DNA of 64,000 nucleotides from Dehalococcoidia bacterium (GCA_009693045.1 SHXZ01000012.1:1-64000); one strand, 5' to 3'; positions 35,156-44,734 are shown, numbered from the stretch's first letter. Translations and numbers: made by a program. The notes: generated by a model not told the origin, from the letters alone.

Positions 35156-36169
35156 TCACTCCAGCTTCTGGCTCAGCTCCGCAAGTCCCGTCAGCGCCTT
35201 CATCGCCTTGCCGCTGTCAACGGACTCAGCGGCGCGCCTGACCCCGGAACGCAGGTCGCGGACGGCGTCGGCGGCGAGCAGGCCGGCGGCGGCGTTGTAG
35301 AGCACCACGTCGCGGATTGGCCCCTTCTCGCCGCCCAGCAACCGCTCTAGCGTCTCTTTGTTCTGCTGCGCGTTCCCGCCCTTCAACGCCTCGGTGGGGG
35401 CGCGCGGCAGGCCCGCCTGCTCCGGCGCCATGGTGCTCTCCGTCACCTGCCCGCCGGTGACCTCCCAGACGTGGGTGAGGCCGGCGAGAGTCAACTCGTC
35501 TAGCCCGTCCTCGCCGTGCACGACGATGGCGTGCTTGGATCCCAGAGCGTTTAATGCGTTGGCCACGAGCGGGCCAAACCGCTCGTGAGGGACGCCGACG
35601 AGCTGGTACTGCACGAATGCCGGGTTGGTGAGCGGCCCCAGGATGTTGAACACGGTGCGGATGCCAATCTCGCGCCGCACGGGCGCGGCGAAGTGCATCG
35701 CCGGGTGGAACGCCTGCGCGAACATGAACCCGATGCCGAACTCTTCCACGCAGCGCTTCACGCTCGCCGGGCTGAGGGCGAGCTTGACGCCGCAGGCCTC
35801 CAGCAGGTCGGCGCTGCCGCAGATGCCCGACGCGGCGCGGTTGCCGTGCTTGGCGACGCGGACTCCCGCTCCCGCCATGACGAGCGCCGCCGCCGTGGAG
35901 ATGTTGAACGTGCCTTTGCCGTCGCCGCCGGTGCCCACGATGTCCACCACAAGGCCGGACACCTCAACGCGGAGCGCCTTGTCGCGCATGACGCGGGCCA
36001 TGCCTGCCACTTCGTCCACCGTCTCGCCCTTGATGCGGAGCGCGGTGAGGAACGCACCGATCTGGGCGGGCGTGGCCTGGCCGGTCATGATCTCTTCCAT
36101 GACCGAGGCCGCCTCCTGCTGCGTGAGGGAGCGGCCAGAGACGAGGACGTCTATGGCTTCGCGGATCAT
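35156..36169 (-). CDS. trpD: Anthranilate phosphoribosyltransferase
   Basis: Second step of tryptophan synthesis. 337 residues with GEIVDEVAGMARVMRDKA-like N-terminal helices, the PRPP loop DIVGTGGDGKGTFNISTAAA near residue 80, KHGNRAASGICGSADLLEACGV and HPAMHFAAPVRREIGIRTVFNILGPL. Start ATG 36169 has no strong ribosome site. The 306 bases upstream (36170-36475) contain only repeats. Confidence 0.95.
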   Translation of the reverse strand: MIREAIDVLVSGRSLTQQEAASVMEEIMTGQATPAQIGAFLTALRIKGETVDEVAGMARVMRDKALRVEVSGLVVDIVGTGGDGKGTFNISTAAALVMAGAGVRVAKHGNRAASGICGSADLLEACGVKLALSPASVKRCVEEFGIGFMFAQAFHPAMHFAAPVRREIGIRTVFNILGPLTNPAFVQYQLVGVPHERFGPLVANALNALGSKHAIVVHGEDGLDELTLAGLTHVWEVTGGQVTESTMAPEQAGLPRAPTEALKGGNAQQNKETLERLLGGEKGPIRDVVLYNAAAGLLAADAVRDLRSGVRRAAESVDSGKAMKALTGLAELSQKLE

Positions 36170-36237
36170 CTTGTCACACTCGCAACTCTAGCAAGGGCGC
36201 AGCCTCAGCGGCCGCCTGGCTGCGTGCCCGAACGGGG

Positions 36238-36433
36238 AGATTCCTCGCTCCGCTCGGAATGACACAGAAAGACGTGGTGTGGGCCTACGGCGGCCGCGTG
36301 GCGACAATGGAGCGTGTGGAGATTTCTCGCCCCCGCTGCGCTCCGGTTCAGACTGGCATCGGTGGGAGGCTGAGAATGACGGCCTGCCCGGGAAACCGGA
36401 GCGTGTAGGGTCGAGGCATGCTTCGACTCTACG
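36238..36433. repeat. REP-like and palindromic repeats between trpD and the Lrp-like gene
   Basis: GATTCCTCGCTCCGCTCGGA (about 36239-36258) is the same motif as at 460 and 14549. GTAGGGTCGAGGCATGC / GCTTCGACTCTAC (36405-36432) is an imperfect palindrome. No gene is seen from 36170 to 36475. Confidence 0.75.
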
Positions 36434-36475
36434 ATTTGGGGACACAAGGGTGGCGTGGGGACGGCGCGCACGGCT

Positions 36476-36709
36476 TTACCGCACCACCACGCAGGTGAGC
36501 GTGTTGCGGATGCCGGAGACGGGACGAACCTTCTCGCGGAGGATGGTGGTGACGTCGTCCAGCTCGCTGGACTCAATCTCCACCACGATGTCGTAGGGGC
36601 CAAGCACCTCGTTGACCGCCTTCAGCCCTTTGTTCTTGCGCAGTTCATCCAAGACCTCGCGAGTGCGCAGCGCGTCGACGGTAATCAGAATGTACGCTTT
36701 TACGGCCAT
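36476..36709 (-). CDS. Lrp/AsnC ligand-binding (RAM) domain protein
   Basis: 77 residues forming one RAM domain with no DNA-binding part: KAYILITVDALRTREVLDELRK, GLKAVNEVLGPYDIVVEIES and LREKVRPVSGIRNTLTCVVV. Stand-alone RAM proteins bind amino acids and can modulate partner regulators. Its place in the trp operon suggests sensing an aromatic amino acid, but that is inference. Confidence 0.88.
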   Translation of the reverse strand: MAVKAYILITVDALRTREVLDELRKNKGLKAVNEVLGPYDIVVEIESSELDDVTTILREKVRPVSGIRNTLTCVVVR

Positions 36710-36739
36710 GTTTTACCCCCTTCATCTCCGCGTTGAGCG

Positions 36740-37042
36740 TTATATGGGTTCACACCTTAGGTCGCACTGTGGGGTAAAGCTTGTGTATTGCCCGCCATGC
36801 TCCTCGGCGCTGCCCCAGCACGCGTCGCAGCGCGGGTCGCGGCGGTCGTCCATGGAGAGAAAGGACTCTAGGGGGATGCTCAACGGCTTGCCACAGACCG
36901 GGCTGAGGTAGTTCACGCACTCTTCAGCGTCGTCCACCTGCAGTCCAAGGTCTGCGTACCAGAGCAGCAGCAATTCAAGCGGCCGGTGCGAGAGGCTGCG
37001 GCTCACCTCCTGGTGCATCCTCGCCAGCGTACGCAGGTCCAT
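36740..37042 (-). CDS. Hypothetical protein in the trp operon, 100 aa
   Basis: ATG 37042 has AGGAGGTG upstream. The N-terminal half is helical (LARMHQEVSRSLSHRPLELLLLWYADLGL). The second half has five Cys (EECVNYLSPVCGKPL, CDACWG, CDLRC), so it may bind a metal. No family was recognised. It lies between trpG and the RAM-domain gene. Confidence 0.75.
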   Translation of the reverse strand: MDLRTLARMHQEVSRSLSHRPLELLLLWYADLGLQVDDAEECVNYLSPVCGKPLSIPLESFLSMDDRRDPRCDACWGSAEEHGGQYTSFTPQCDLRCEPI

Positions 37043-37074
37043 CGCGCCACCTCCTGACTGGTTTTGCGTGCCTT

Positions 37075-37656
37075 CTACGCCTGCATCGGCGACGGCATCG
37101 CCAGAAAGTTCTTCAGCAGGTCTTTGCCGACCGCCGTCATGATGGACTCGGGGTGGAATTGCACGCCCTCAATGGGGAACCGACGGTGCCGCACGCCCAT
37201 TATAAGCCCCTTGTCGGTCTTTGCAGTAACCTCCAGGTCCGCCGGAAGCGCCTCCGGGTAGATGACCAGCGAGTGGTAGCGAATGGCCTCAAACGGGTCC
37301 GGCAGGCCACGGAAGACGCCCTTGCCGTCGTGGTGGATGAGCGAGGTCTTGCCGTGCCTGATCTCGCCCGCGCGGTCCACCGTGGCGCCGAAGGCGTAGC
37401 CGATGCACTGGTGGCCAAGGCAAACGCCCAGCGTCGGAATGCGCGGCCCGAGTCGGCGGATGACCTCGTTAGAGACGCCGGCCTCCCTTGGCGTGCGCGG
37501 CCCCGGCGATACGACGATGCGTTCCGGGCGCATCGCCTCAATCTCGTCCACGGTCACTTTGTCGTTGCGGACGGTGACCACCTCGGCACCCAGCTCGGAG
37601 AGGTACTGGTACAGGTTGTAGGTGAAGCTGTCGTAGTTGTCTATCAGCAGCAGCAT
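37075..37656 (-). CDS. trpG: Anthranilate synthase component II (glutamine amidotransferase)
   Basis: Supplies ammonia from glutamine to TrpE. 193 residues with NYDSFTYNLYQYL, VSPGPRTPREAGVS, the catalytic Cys in GVCLGHQCIGYAFG near residue 82 and the His/Glu pair in GVQFHPESI. PabA-type use in folate synthesis is also possible. GGGAAGGGGG precedes the ATG. Confidence 0.93.
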   Translation of the reverse strand: MLLLIDNYDSFTYNLYQYLSELGAEVVTVRNDKVTVDEIEAMRPERIVVSPGPRTPREAGVSNEVIRRLGPRIPTLGVCLGHQCIGYAFGATVDRAGEIRHGKTSLIHHDGKGVFRGLPDPFEAIRYHSLVIYPEALPADLEVTAKTDKGLIMGVRHRRFPIEGVQFHPESIMTAVGKDLLKNFLAMPSPMQA

Positions 37657-37671
37657 GGATACCCCCTTCCC

Positions 37672-38644
37672 TCAAGAACGACCCTGGTAGTGCCGCGCAA
37701 GCTCGGACGCGTACGCCGCGCCGAGCCAACTGGCGTTCTGTGTCAGCCACAATCTAAAGCTGGTGGTGCACGCGGGCGGCTCCCGGGAAACGAGCAGCCC
37801 CGCGGACAAGCCGGCCAGTTCGTCCCGTGTGATCAGCACATCCCGCGTGAACAGACCTTCCGCACGAGCCAGCAGCAGGGCGACCGCCGGACTAGCGTGG
37901 ACGATGCGCGGTCTGGCTCCAAGCGAGGCGGCAAGAAGTCCCAACAGCTCATTGGAGGTGTAGGTCTCCGGCCAAACGGCGTCGGCGACCACGTTGTCCG
38001 TGCGCCGGCCTAATGCCACAGCCATGCCCGCAAGGTCCCCCACGTACACCGGCTGCACGCGGTACTCGCCGGAACCCGGCACGATGAACAATGAGAAGCG
38101 GCGCAGCAGCCACGCGATGTTGTTGATCAGGATATCCTCATGGTCGAACACGAGCGTTGGCCTGACGATGGCGTAGGACAGCCGCGAGGCGCGGACATCC
38201 TCTTCTACCTGCGCTTTGCCGCGAAAGTAGGGAAGCGAAGGGGCTGAGGCTGCGCTGCTGATGCTGATGTACACAACGCGCCGCACTCCTGCGTCTTGGG
38301 GGCTTTGAGCAGTGTCCGGGAGTTTCGCACCGCGATGTCATGGCTCGTGCCGCGCCGCGCGAACCGAATCCAATAGGTGTTGTACAGCGTGTCCACGCCC
38401 TCCAGGGATTTCGCCAGGGTCCCCGGGTCGTCAAAGTTGAACGGCAGCGCACGAACCTGATCGCCAAACGGGCTTTGACGGTCCGGCCTGCCCGTGAGGG
38501 TGGTGACCTTTCTGCCCTGGGCAAGCAGCTGCTGGGCTATGTACCGGCCCGTGTACCCGAACGCGCCGGTCACCACGTCGTGGGCGCGCGTGGTCCCCGC
38601 ACCCACTGCTGGAGCAAGCTGGTCTGCTCGTGCATTTGGGGAGC

Positions 38645-38648
<4 letters not shown>
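37672..38648 (-). pseudogene. NAD(P)-binding SDR-like (NmrA/epimerase) protein, one-base deletion
   Basis: ATG 38648 overlaps the trpS stop (ATGA). The 5' part has the dinucleotide motif TGAFGYTGRYIAQQLL and FDDPGTLAKSLEGVDTLYNTYW. Near 38298-38302 one base is missing from a C run (coding strand), after RTLLKA. Restoring it gives QDAGVRRVVYISISS, then YAIVRPTLVFDHEDIL and the rest to 37672. Similar proteins are extended SDRs related to NADH dehydrogenase subunit-like epimerases. The substrate is unknown. Confidence 0.8.
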
Positions 38649-39667
<1,019 letters not shown>

Positions 39668-39668
39668 G

Positions 39669-41132
39669 CTACCCCTCTTCTGCCTGGGCGATGGCGCGCA
39701 GGAGCGCCTTGGCCTTGTGCAGCGTCTCCTCGTACTCCATCTCCGGGTCGCTGTCGTACACGATGCCGCCGCCCGCCTGGATGGAGGCGACGCCGTCCTT
39801 GAGCACCATGGTGCGGATGGCGATGGCGGTGTCCATGTTACCGGAGAAGCTGAAGTAGCCGATAGCGCCCGCGTACGTGCCGCGCCGCTGGCCTTCAAGC
39901 TCCGAGATGATCTCCATGGCGCGTATCTTGGGCGCGCCGGAGACGGTGCCCGCCGGGAACGAAGCCCGCAGCGCGTCAAACGCGTTCAGTTCGGGCCGCA
40001 GACGGCCCTCCACGTGCGAGACGAGGTGCATGACGTGGGAATACCGCTCCACGTCCATGAGCTGCGTCACGCGCACCGACCCGGGCCGGCTGACGCGGCC
40101 GATGTCGTTGCGCCCCAGGTCAACGAGCATGATGTGCTCGGCGCGCTCCTTCTCGTTGGTGCGCAGCTCGTGCTCCAGCGCCGCGTCCTCCTCGGACGTG
40201 CGTCCTCGCGGGCGCGTCCCCGCGATGGGGTGGTTCTCCACAAGCCCGTTCTCCGCGCGCACGAGGAGCTCCGGCGAGGCGCCAACGACGGCGAAGTCGT
40301 CCAGGGCGAGGTGGTACATGTAGGGCGACGGGTTGATGGCGCGCAGCGCGCGGTAAATGTCCAGCGAGCCGACCTCGGTTGGCCGTTCCAGCCGCTGCGA
40401 GAGCACGACCTGGATAACGTCGCCCGCGGTGACGTACTCCTTGGCGCGCAGCACCGCCAGGTGGTACTCCTCCCGGGTGAAGTTGGAGGTGTACTCCAGT
40501 CGTCCTTCGACCGGCTCAGGATGAGCGCCCGCTTCGCCTGCGGGCTGCTTCCGCAGGCGAAGCGGGCGCTCAAGGCGCTTGACCACTCGGTCAATCCGCC
40601 GGACCGCCTGCGCGTAGGAGCGGTCTACATCGCCGTTGAGGCGGGCGTGGCTCACCACCTTGATCTTGTGGCGGAGGTGGTCAAACACCAGCAGCGTGTC
40701 CATCTGCATGAACAGCGCCTCGGGGATCCCGAGCGGGTCCACGGGCGGCTTGGGCACGCGCGGCTCAAAGTAGCGGACAGTGTCGTAGCCCAGGTAGCCC
40801 ACGAAGCCGCCGTGGAAACGGGGAAGCTCCGGCAGCGGCACCACGCGGTACTTCGCCAGCCGCTTCTGGAGCGGCGCCAAGGGGTCCACAGCGCCGCCTG
40901 GGTAGCCCTCGCCGGTCTTCAGCACCCACGACGGCTCCGTGCCGATGAAGCTGTACCGCGCGAGGCGCTCGCCGCCCTCGACGCTCTCAAACAGGAACGA
41001 GTACGGCTTGCGCGCGACCTTGAGGTACGCCGTTACGGGCGTTTCCAGGTCGGCATTCAGCTCGCGGTATATCGGCACCAGGTTGCCGGCGCCGCTGAGT
41101 TTTTTCACCTCGTCCAGAGTCGGGTAGTACAC
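39669..41132 (-). CDS. trpE: Anthranilate synthase component I
   Basis: Makes anthranilate from chorismate. About 487 residues from GTG 41132, which has GAGGAGG upstream and begins MYYPTLDEVKKLSG. Chorismate-binding motifs are clear: PSPYMYHLALDDF, IAGTRPRGRT, ELRTNEKERAEHIMLVDLGRND, FPAGTVSGAPKIRAMEII and GGGIVYDSDPEMEYEE. Residues about 195-218 (LRKQPAGEAGAHPEPVEGR) are an in-frame repeat insertion in the linker before the chorismate domain. It is the first enzyme gene after the T-box. Confidence 0.95.
   Translation of the reverse strand: MYYPTLDEVKKLSGAGNLVPIYRELNADLETPVTAYLKVARKPYSFLFESVEGGERLARYSFIGTEPSWVLKTGEGYPGGAVDPLAPLQKRLAKYRVVPLPELPRFHGGFVGYLGYDTVRYFEPRVPKPPVDPLGIPEALFMQMDTLLVFDHLRHKIKVVSHARLNGDVDRSYAQAVRRIDRVVKRLERPLRLRKQPAGEAGAHPEPVEGRLEYTSNFTREEYHLAVLRAKEYVTAGDVIQVVLSQRLERPTEVGSLDIYRALRAINPSPYMYHLALDDFAVVGASPELLVRAENGLVENHPIAGTRPRGRTSEEDAALEHELRTNEKERAEHIMLVDLGRNDIGRVSRPGSVRVTQLMDVERYSHVMHLVSHVEGRLRPELNAFDALRASFPAGTVSGAPKIRAMEIISELEGQRRGTYAGAIGYFSFSGNMDTAIAIRTMVLKDGVASIQAGGGIVYDSDPEMEYEETLHKAKALLRAIAQAEEG
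40502..40570. repeat. Palindromic repeat inside trpE
   Basis: TCCTTCGACCGGCTCAGGAT (about 40503-40522, the 'HPEPVEG' repeat when read on the minus strand) adjoins a perfect 20-bp hairpin (40524-40543 / 40551-40570, loop GCTGCTT). It stays in frame with trpE. Confidence 0.9.
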
Positions 41133-41334
41133 AGTGTCCTCCTCGCACGGCAAGCGTCATAATGAGCCAGGTGTTTGATTGGGCGGCGTCTCGCCCTCAC
41201 CTTAGTCCTCTCCCATCAAGGGGGCCTTGCCCATAAAGTCCTCTTTTCACGCGACTTTCTGGGCAGACGCCCTAGTTGTGTATCACGAGAGACCGTCGTC
41301 CAGGTCCGCCGCTGTCCGGCAATCCCCCTGACAC

Positions 41335-41472
41335 TTATTTTAGTGTGCCGCCAACCCTGAGCCACAGCCCCGTCGCGGTGATCTCCACAAGGGCTATGCC
41401 ACTGTCGTCCGTGAACCGGAGGCCATAGTTCGCATTGACTCCGCAACTGAGGCTCAGAAATAATACCTTCAT
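41335..41472 (-). CDS. Small ORF in the trp leader, 45 aa
   Basis: ATG 41472 follows GGGAGGGGGAAT. The product begins MKVLFLSLSCGVNANYG and ends WLRVGGTLK, with FTDDSGIALVEITATG in the middle. It lies between the T-box terminator and trpE. It has only one Trp, so it is not a classical attenuation peptide. Near-identical GACTTTCYGGGCAGACGCCC direct repeats flank it (about 41261 and 41485). Function unknown. Confidence 0.5.
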   Translation of the reverse strand: MKVLFLSLSCGVNANYGLRFTDDSGIALVEITATGLWLRVGGTLK

Positions 41473-41656
41473 ATTCCCCCTCCCGACTTTCCGGGCAGAC
41501 GCCCGACTTTGTGGTCAAACAGGACTTTCCGGGCAAGGCCCATCACGGGATAGGAGAAGGGAGACGGACTACCGGCTGCACCAGCGTCTGCCAGGACGGT
41601 AGGGTTCCGCTCTCACAACGTTCATATCGTCCCATTCCTCCCCACGGAGTCCCATG

Positions 41657-42016
41657 GCAAACAAAAAGACCCGCCCACAACAGGGGCGGGTCTTCCCGCG
41701 ATGCCACCCTACTTTCACCGCAGCTTCTGTTCCCGATGCCTACATGCCACGCACTGGCGGAACTGCGGTCTCTTCGTTCAGTGAGGGCCCGCCGCTTGCG
41801 GACCGTGACCACCTAGGGCTTCAATAACGGTGCCCTCTCCGTCAGCGCCTACTTGTCCCTCTTCCGCATTCCTTGGGCCGTCCAAAAGGAATACGGGCAC
41901 AGGCCCGTTCGGGCTGAGGCTCCCGGGTCCATTCGGCCCTTGCGCTGGCGCCGGGCTTCCACCACTTCCCGGCTCTCTGTGGCCTCGCTAGAGACGTACT
42001 CGTCCCGATCAACGCC
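41657..42016 (-). ncRNA. T-box riboswitch, tryptophan type, with terminator
   Basis: Read on the minus strand: a Stem I start with the AGTA element (GACGAGTACGTC), the conserved apical part AGAGAGCCGG and GGTGGAAGCCCGG (41951-41978), and the specifier-loop sequence GAATGGACC, where TGG (41931-41929) is the Trp codon. The T-box sequence AGGGTGGCATCGCGG follows at 41710-41696, and then a strong terminator (AAGACCCGCCC / GGGCGGGTCTT plus T-rich tail, 41694-41659). Uncharged tRNA(Trp) should favour antitermination and expression of trpE and trpS. Confidence 0.9.
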
Positions 42017-42026
42017 ATTCATATAT

Positions 42027-42056
42027 ACGGTAGCGCGAATGGAAGGAGGCTGTCAA
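42027..42056 (-). promoter_or_regulatory. Promoter of the T-box / trp operon
   Basis: On the minus strand TTGACA (42056-42051) and TACCGT (42032-42027) are separated by 18 bases and lie just upstream of the T-box. The -35 is perfect; the -10 is weak. Confidence 0.5.
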
Positions 42057-42138
42057 TAAACCGACACTTCACGGGACTTGGGGAAGCCCTCCAAGTGTGG
42101 TGTAATGAGTACAGTCCAGACTGCTCAAAGGATGCGTC

Positions 42139-42447
42139 ATGCGAGAGTCGTGCGTTGCGCTCCGATACAAAGATGGGAAGCCCTTCCAGGGTGTCATTCT
42201 CACCTTGGACTTCCACAAGGAGAATACGCTTTGGGCAGCGGGCTGTCTTGAACTCGGTACCGCAACTGATGATTCGGACATTGATGTCGCGCGGAAAGAG
42301 CTTCTTGAAAACATCTCCCTTCAACTGGACGGGGCTGAGGAGTTGGGGTTCATTGCGGAGTACTTGAAGGAACGGAATATTCACGTGTTTGCACTGCCTG
42401 AAGAGCAGACTCGGACTGGCGCGGCTACTTGGGCAGTCACGGCCTAG
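42139..42447 (+). CDS. HicB-like antitoxin
   Basis: 102 residues. The core LTLDFHKENTLWAAGCLELGTATDDSDIDVARKELLENISLQL follows the HicB pattern (strand with W-A-x-C-x-E-L-G-x-A/T, then a helix). HicB proteins neutralise the HicA RNase and often repress their operon. AAAGGA lies upstream of the ATG. The HicA-like partner follows after 14 bases but is interrupted. Confidence 0.65.
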   Translation: MRESCVALRYKDGKPFQGVILTLDFHKENTLWAAGCLELGTATDDSDIDVARKELLENISLQLDGAEELGFIAEYLKERNIHVFALPEEQTRTGAATWAVTA

Positions 42448-42461
42448 CCTCGGCATAAACC

Positions 42462-42707
42462 GTGACCGGTCTACAGCTCATCCGGTTGCTGGAGCTTGAT
42501 GGGTAGCAACGGCGTCCCAAGTGCGCGACGCACGGAGTTTTGCTGTTCAGGCGTTTTCTGGACGAGCCGCGCCCAAGGATAACTGTGACTCCCGACAAGC
42601 CGAGAGACTTAGCCGAAGGCACCCTAGCAGCGATCCTCAGCCGCCAGCAAACGGGAATGGGCAAATCGGGGCTTCAAGCGTTGATTGAAAGGTACGGCCT
42701 TCCCTAA
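42462..42707 (+). pseudogene. HicA-like toxin with in-frame TAG at the conserved Trp
   Basis: GTG 42462 starts VTGLQLIRLLELDG, then TAG (42504-42506), then QRRPKCATHGVLLFRRF, RITVTPDKPRDLAEGTLAAIL and LIERYGLP to TAA 42705-42707. HicA proteins have DGW at this point and a catalytic His in GSH (here ATH); TGG to TAG is a single change. Without the stop it would be an 81-residue double-stranded-RNA-binding-fold mRNA nuclease. As read it is dead. The stop codon region overlaps the convergent thpR stop. Confidence 0.7.
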
Positions 42708-43303
42708 CCAGAACTGCCCAACCCCACCTCCGCCAGCCGCGTGTACTGCGCGCCGCTCGGGTTCAGCACGCTCCGCATGAGACTGATGCTTTCCACACGC
42801 ATGGCGGCTGGCGCAACCTGCGGGGGCTGCGCAAGAAGCGTCGCCAGACACTGACGCTCCTCCGTCGTCATGCGGTCGCGGGCGCGGCCAAGCGTCAGGT
42901 GCGAGGAGAAGGGCCTGCCCTCGGGCGGGAACCCCAGCGCCGCGAGCGCCGTCTCCAACGCCTTCGCGAGCTTGAGCAACGCCGCCGTGTCGCCCGCCAG
43001 GCCCACCCACACCACCATCGGCGACCGCCCGTTCGGAAAAGCGCCAACGCCGTTCAACGTCACGTCGAACGACGCGCAGCCGGCGGCTACCAGCCGCATC
43101 GCCTCGGTAACCGCCCCCAGCCGCGCGACGGGCACGTCACCAAGGAACTTGAGCGTGAGGTGCACGGACTCCGGCGCCACCCAGCGCACGCCAGATGGAA
43201 CATGGCGCTGCACGGCCCTCTGCACTGCCGCCAGCGCTTGACGTACATCCTCGCTCAGCTCAACGGCAACGAACGCGCGGACCGACTCCGCGCCGGTGGT
43301 CAC
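42704..43303 (-). CDS. thpR: RNA 2',3'-cyclic phosphodiesterase (2H family)
   Basis: 199 residues with both 2H motifs: HLTLKFLG near residue 48 and SSHLTLGRAR near residue 134. AFVAVELSEDVR at the start and the LxR-rich end are typical. Such enzymes open 2',3'-cyclic phosphate RNA ends. GTG start overlaps the previous gene's TGA, so the three minus-strand genes are coupled. Confidence 0.92.
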   Translation of the reverse strand: MTTGAESVRAFVAVELSEDVRQALAAVQRAVQRHVPSGVRWVAPESVHLTLKFLGDVPVARLGAVTEAMRLVAAGCASFDVTLNGVGAFPNGRSPMVVWVGLAGDTAALLKLAKALETALAALGFPPEGRPFSSHLTLGRARDRMTTEERQCLATLLAQPPQVAPAAMRVESISLMRSVLNPSGAQYTRLAEVGLGSSG

Positions 43304-43881
43304 GCTCGCCCTCGTTTCAGCTCGTCGCGCAGCGCCCTGAGTTGGCGGTACCAGTCCACGAGCACGTCCAGGGAGAACGCGGCGTTGGCGGGACTCGGGT
43401 TCGGCGTTACGAACACCACGCTCTTCCCGATGTTCCGCTCTTGCCTACCCCACCGGACCTCCTGGACGCGAAGGCCATCCGCATAGCGCAGGTAGCTGCC
43501 GTACGCCTGCTTGCCGTGGAACCAGGCGATGAACGGCTGGCACCTGAGCAGTTTTTGGCGAAGCAGCGAGGCACCTGTGCGAAAATCTTCCGCCGTGAGC
43601 TGCGACGCGCTTGCCGACGGTCTTTTCGCCACATCGGTGAAGCCAATGCGCTCTGTGTAGAAAAGTTTCTCCACCGCCGTTCTTCCAAGTTCCAGGGTTT
43701 CCGATGCCAGGCCCGACGCATTCAGGGCGCGCCAGAACCGGTTTTGCGGCGTCGCAAAGTAGAACCCAGCCCGCGCCGAGTTCACGGAGGGATTGATGCC
43801 GATCGACACGATCTCCAGGCCCTCCCGGAGGTAGTCCGGCAAGGTAGACAACGCGTCGCTACCCACGGAGGACCTCTTCAT
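43300..43881 (-). CDS. Uracil/thymine-DNA glycosylase family protein (Mug/TDG type)
   Basis: 193 residues from ATG 43881. VSIGINPSVNSARAGFYFATPQNRFWRAL is the TDG/Mug active-site region (GINPS motif with catalytic Asn), and TPNPSPANAAFS is the second motif. It would remove mispaired uracil or thymine from DNA. The frame opens at 44028 within the neighbour. It overlaps the amidohydrolase end by 23 bases and the thpR start by four. Confidence 0.88.
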   Translation of the reverse strand: MKRSSVGSDALSTLPDYLREGLEIVSIGINPSVNSARAGFYFATPQNRFWRALNASGLASETLELGRTAVEKLFYTERIGFTDVAKRPSASASQLTAEDFRTGASLLRQKLLRCQPFIAWFHGKQAYGSYLRYADGLRVQEVRWGRQERNIGKSVVFVTPNPSPANAAFSLDVLVDWYRQLRALRDELKRGRA

Positions 43882-44722
43882 CGGCAAGCCCAAAGAGCCT
43901 CGCCGCGTTGTCCCCGAGAATGCCTCGCTCGGCCTCCTCACCCAGTCCGCTGGCGCGGAGGTCCCTGAGCACTCGCTCCGGCCTGAGCAGAGGAAAGTCG
44001 CTGCCGAACAGCACCTTGTCACGCCCAATCAGCTCCGCGCCCACGGCGAACACGCGGGGCTGGTACAGGAAGGGCGACGCCGCCGAGTCAAACCACACGT
44101 TGCTCAGTGCAGCACCGACCTCAGGCATCATGGCGTAGAACGGCAGGCCACCGCCCCAGTGGGCGCAAATCAAGCGTACATCCGGAAACGCCTCGGCAAA
44201 GGCAAGCGCCTGTTGCGGAGTCGTACGCCCCTTGCCTGGATATTCATGTCCCACCGGTTCGGAAACGTGCGTGAGCACCACGAGCCCAAGCTGTCGCGCA
44301 AGGTCGGCGAGCGGCTTCAACAGCTTGGCGTCGTCCAAGCGGAACCCCTGGCTGTCCGGGTGGAGCTCGCCGATCCCCTTCGCGCCTGCTTTTGCGCAAC
44401 GCGCAATCTCGTGAAGCGCCGCATCGCCCCAGGCCGGGTTCACGGAGCACAGTGGAACGATGCGCCGCGGGAAGCGGGCCGCGCATTCCAGCAGGTAGTC
44501 GTTTGCCTCGCGCGCCATCTCTTGGTCCGTCCACCCGATGCCCGCCGCCACGGCGGCGTCAAACCCGGCTTCATCAAGGGCCGCGATCAAGTTTTCCGCC
44601 GTCGCCATGCGACTCCCACGCCCGCTGTACAGCGCATCAAACGTCCGGTCGCGACCCAAGAGAGCAGCGCGCTTCTTGGCGAACCTCGGAGGAAAACAGT
44701 GGGTGTGCACGTCTATCCGCAT
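43859..44722 (-). CDS. Amidohydrolase family protein (TIM-barrel metal hydrolase)
   Basis: 287 residues: MRIDVHTHCFPP (HxH metal site), ELHPDSQGF, VLTHVSEPVG, LICAHWGGG and VLFGSDFPLL with the metal Asp. This is the amidohydrolase-2 family (decarboxylase or lactonase-like). The substrate is unknown. ATG 44722 is chosen because TATAAT lies six bases upstream; the frame opens at 44794. Confidence 0.85.
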   Translation of the reverse strand: MRIDVHTHCFPPRFAKKRAALLGRDRTFDALYSGRGSRMATAENLIAALDEAGFDAAVAAGIGWTDQEMAREANDYLLECAARFPRRIVPLCSVNPAWGDAALHEIARCAKAGAKGIGELHPDSQGFRLDDAKLLKPLADLARQLGLVVLTHVSEPVGHEYPGKGRTTPQQALAFAEAFPDVRLICAHWGGGLPFYAMMPEVGAALSNVWFDSAASPFLYQPRVFAVGAELIGRDKVLFGSDFPLLRPERVLRDLRASGLGEEAERGILGDNAARLFGLADEEVLRG

Positions 44723-44728
44723 GGCGTC

Positions 44729-44734
44729 ATTATA
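44729..44734 (-). promoter_or_regulatory. -10 box of the amidohydrolase operon, leaderless
   Basis: TATAAT on the minus strand, six bases before ATG 44722. It is about 34 bases from the divergent rpsT -10 box. Confidence 0.55.

Noticed and set aside
41511-41816. Open frames across 41511-41816 as protein genes
   Set aside because: They lie over the T-box terminator and antiterminator, which explain the sequence better.
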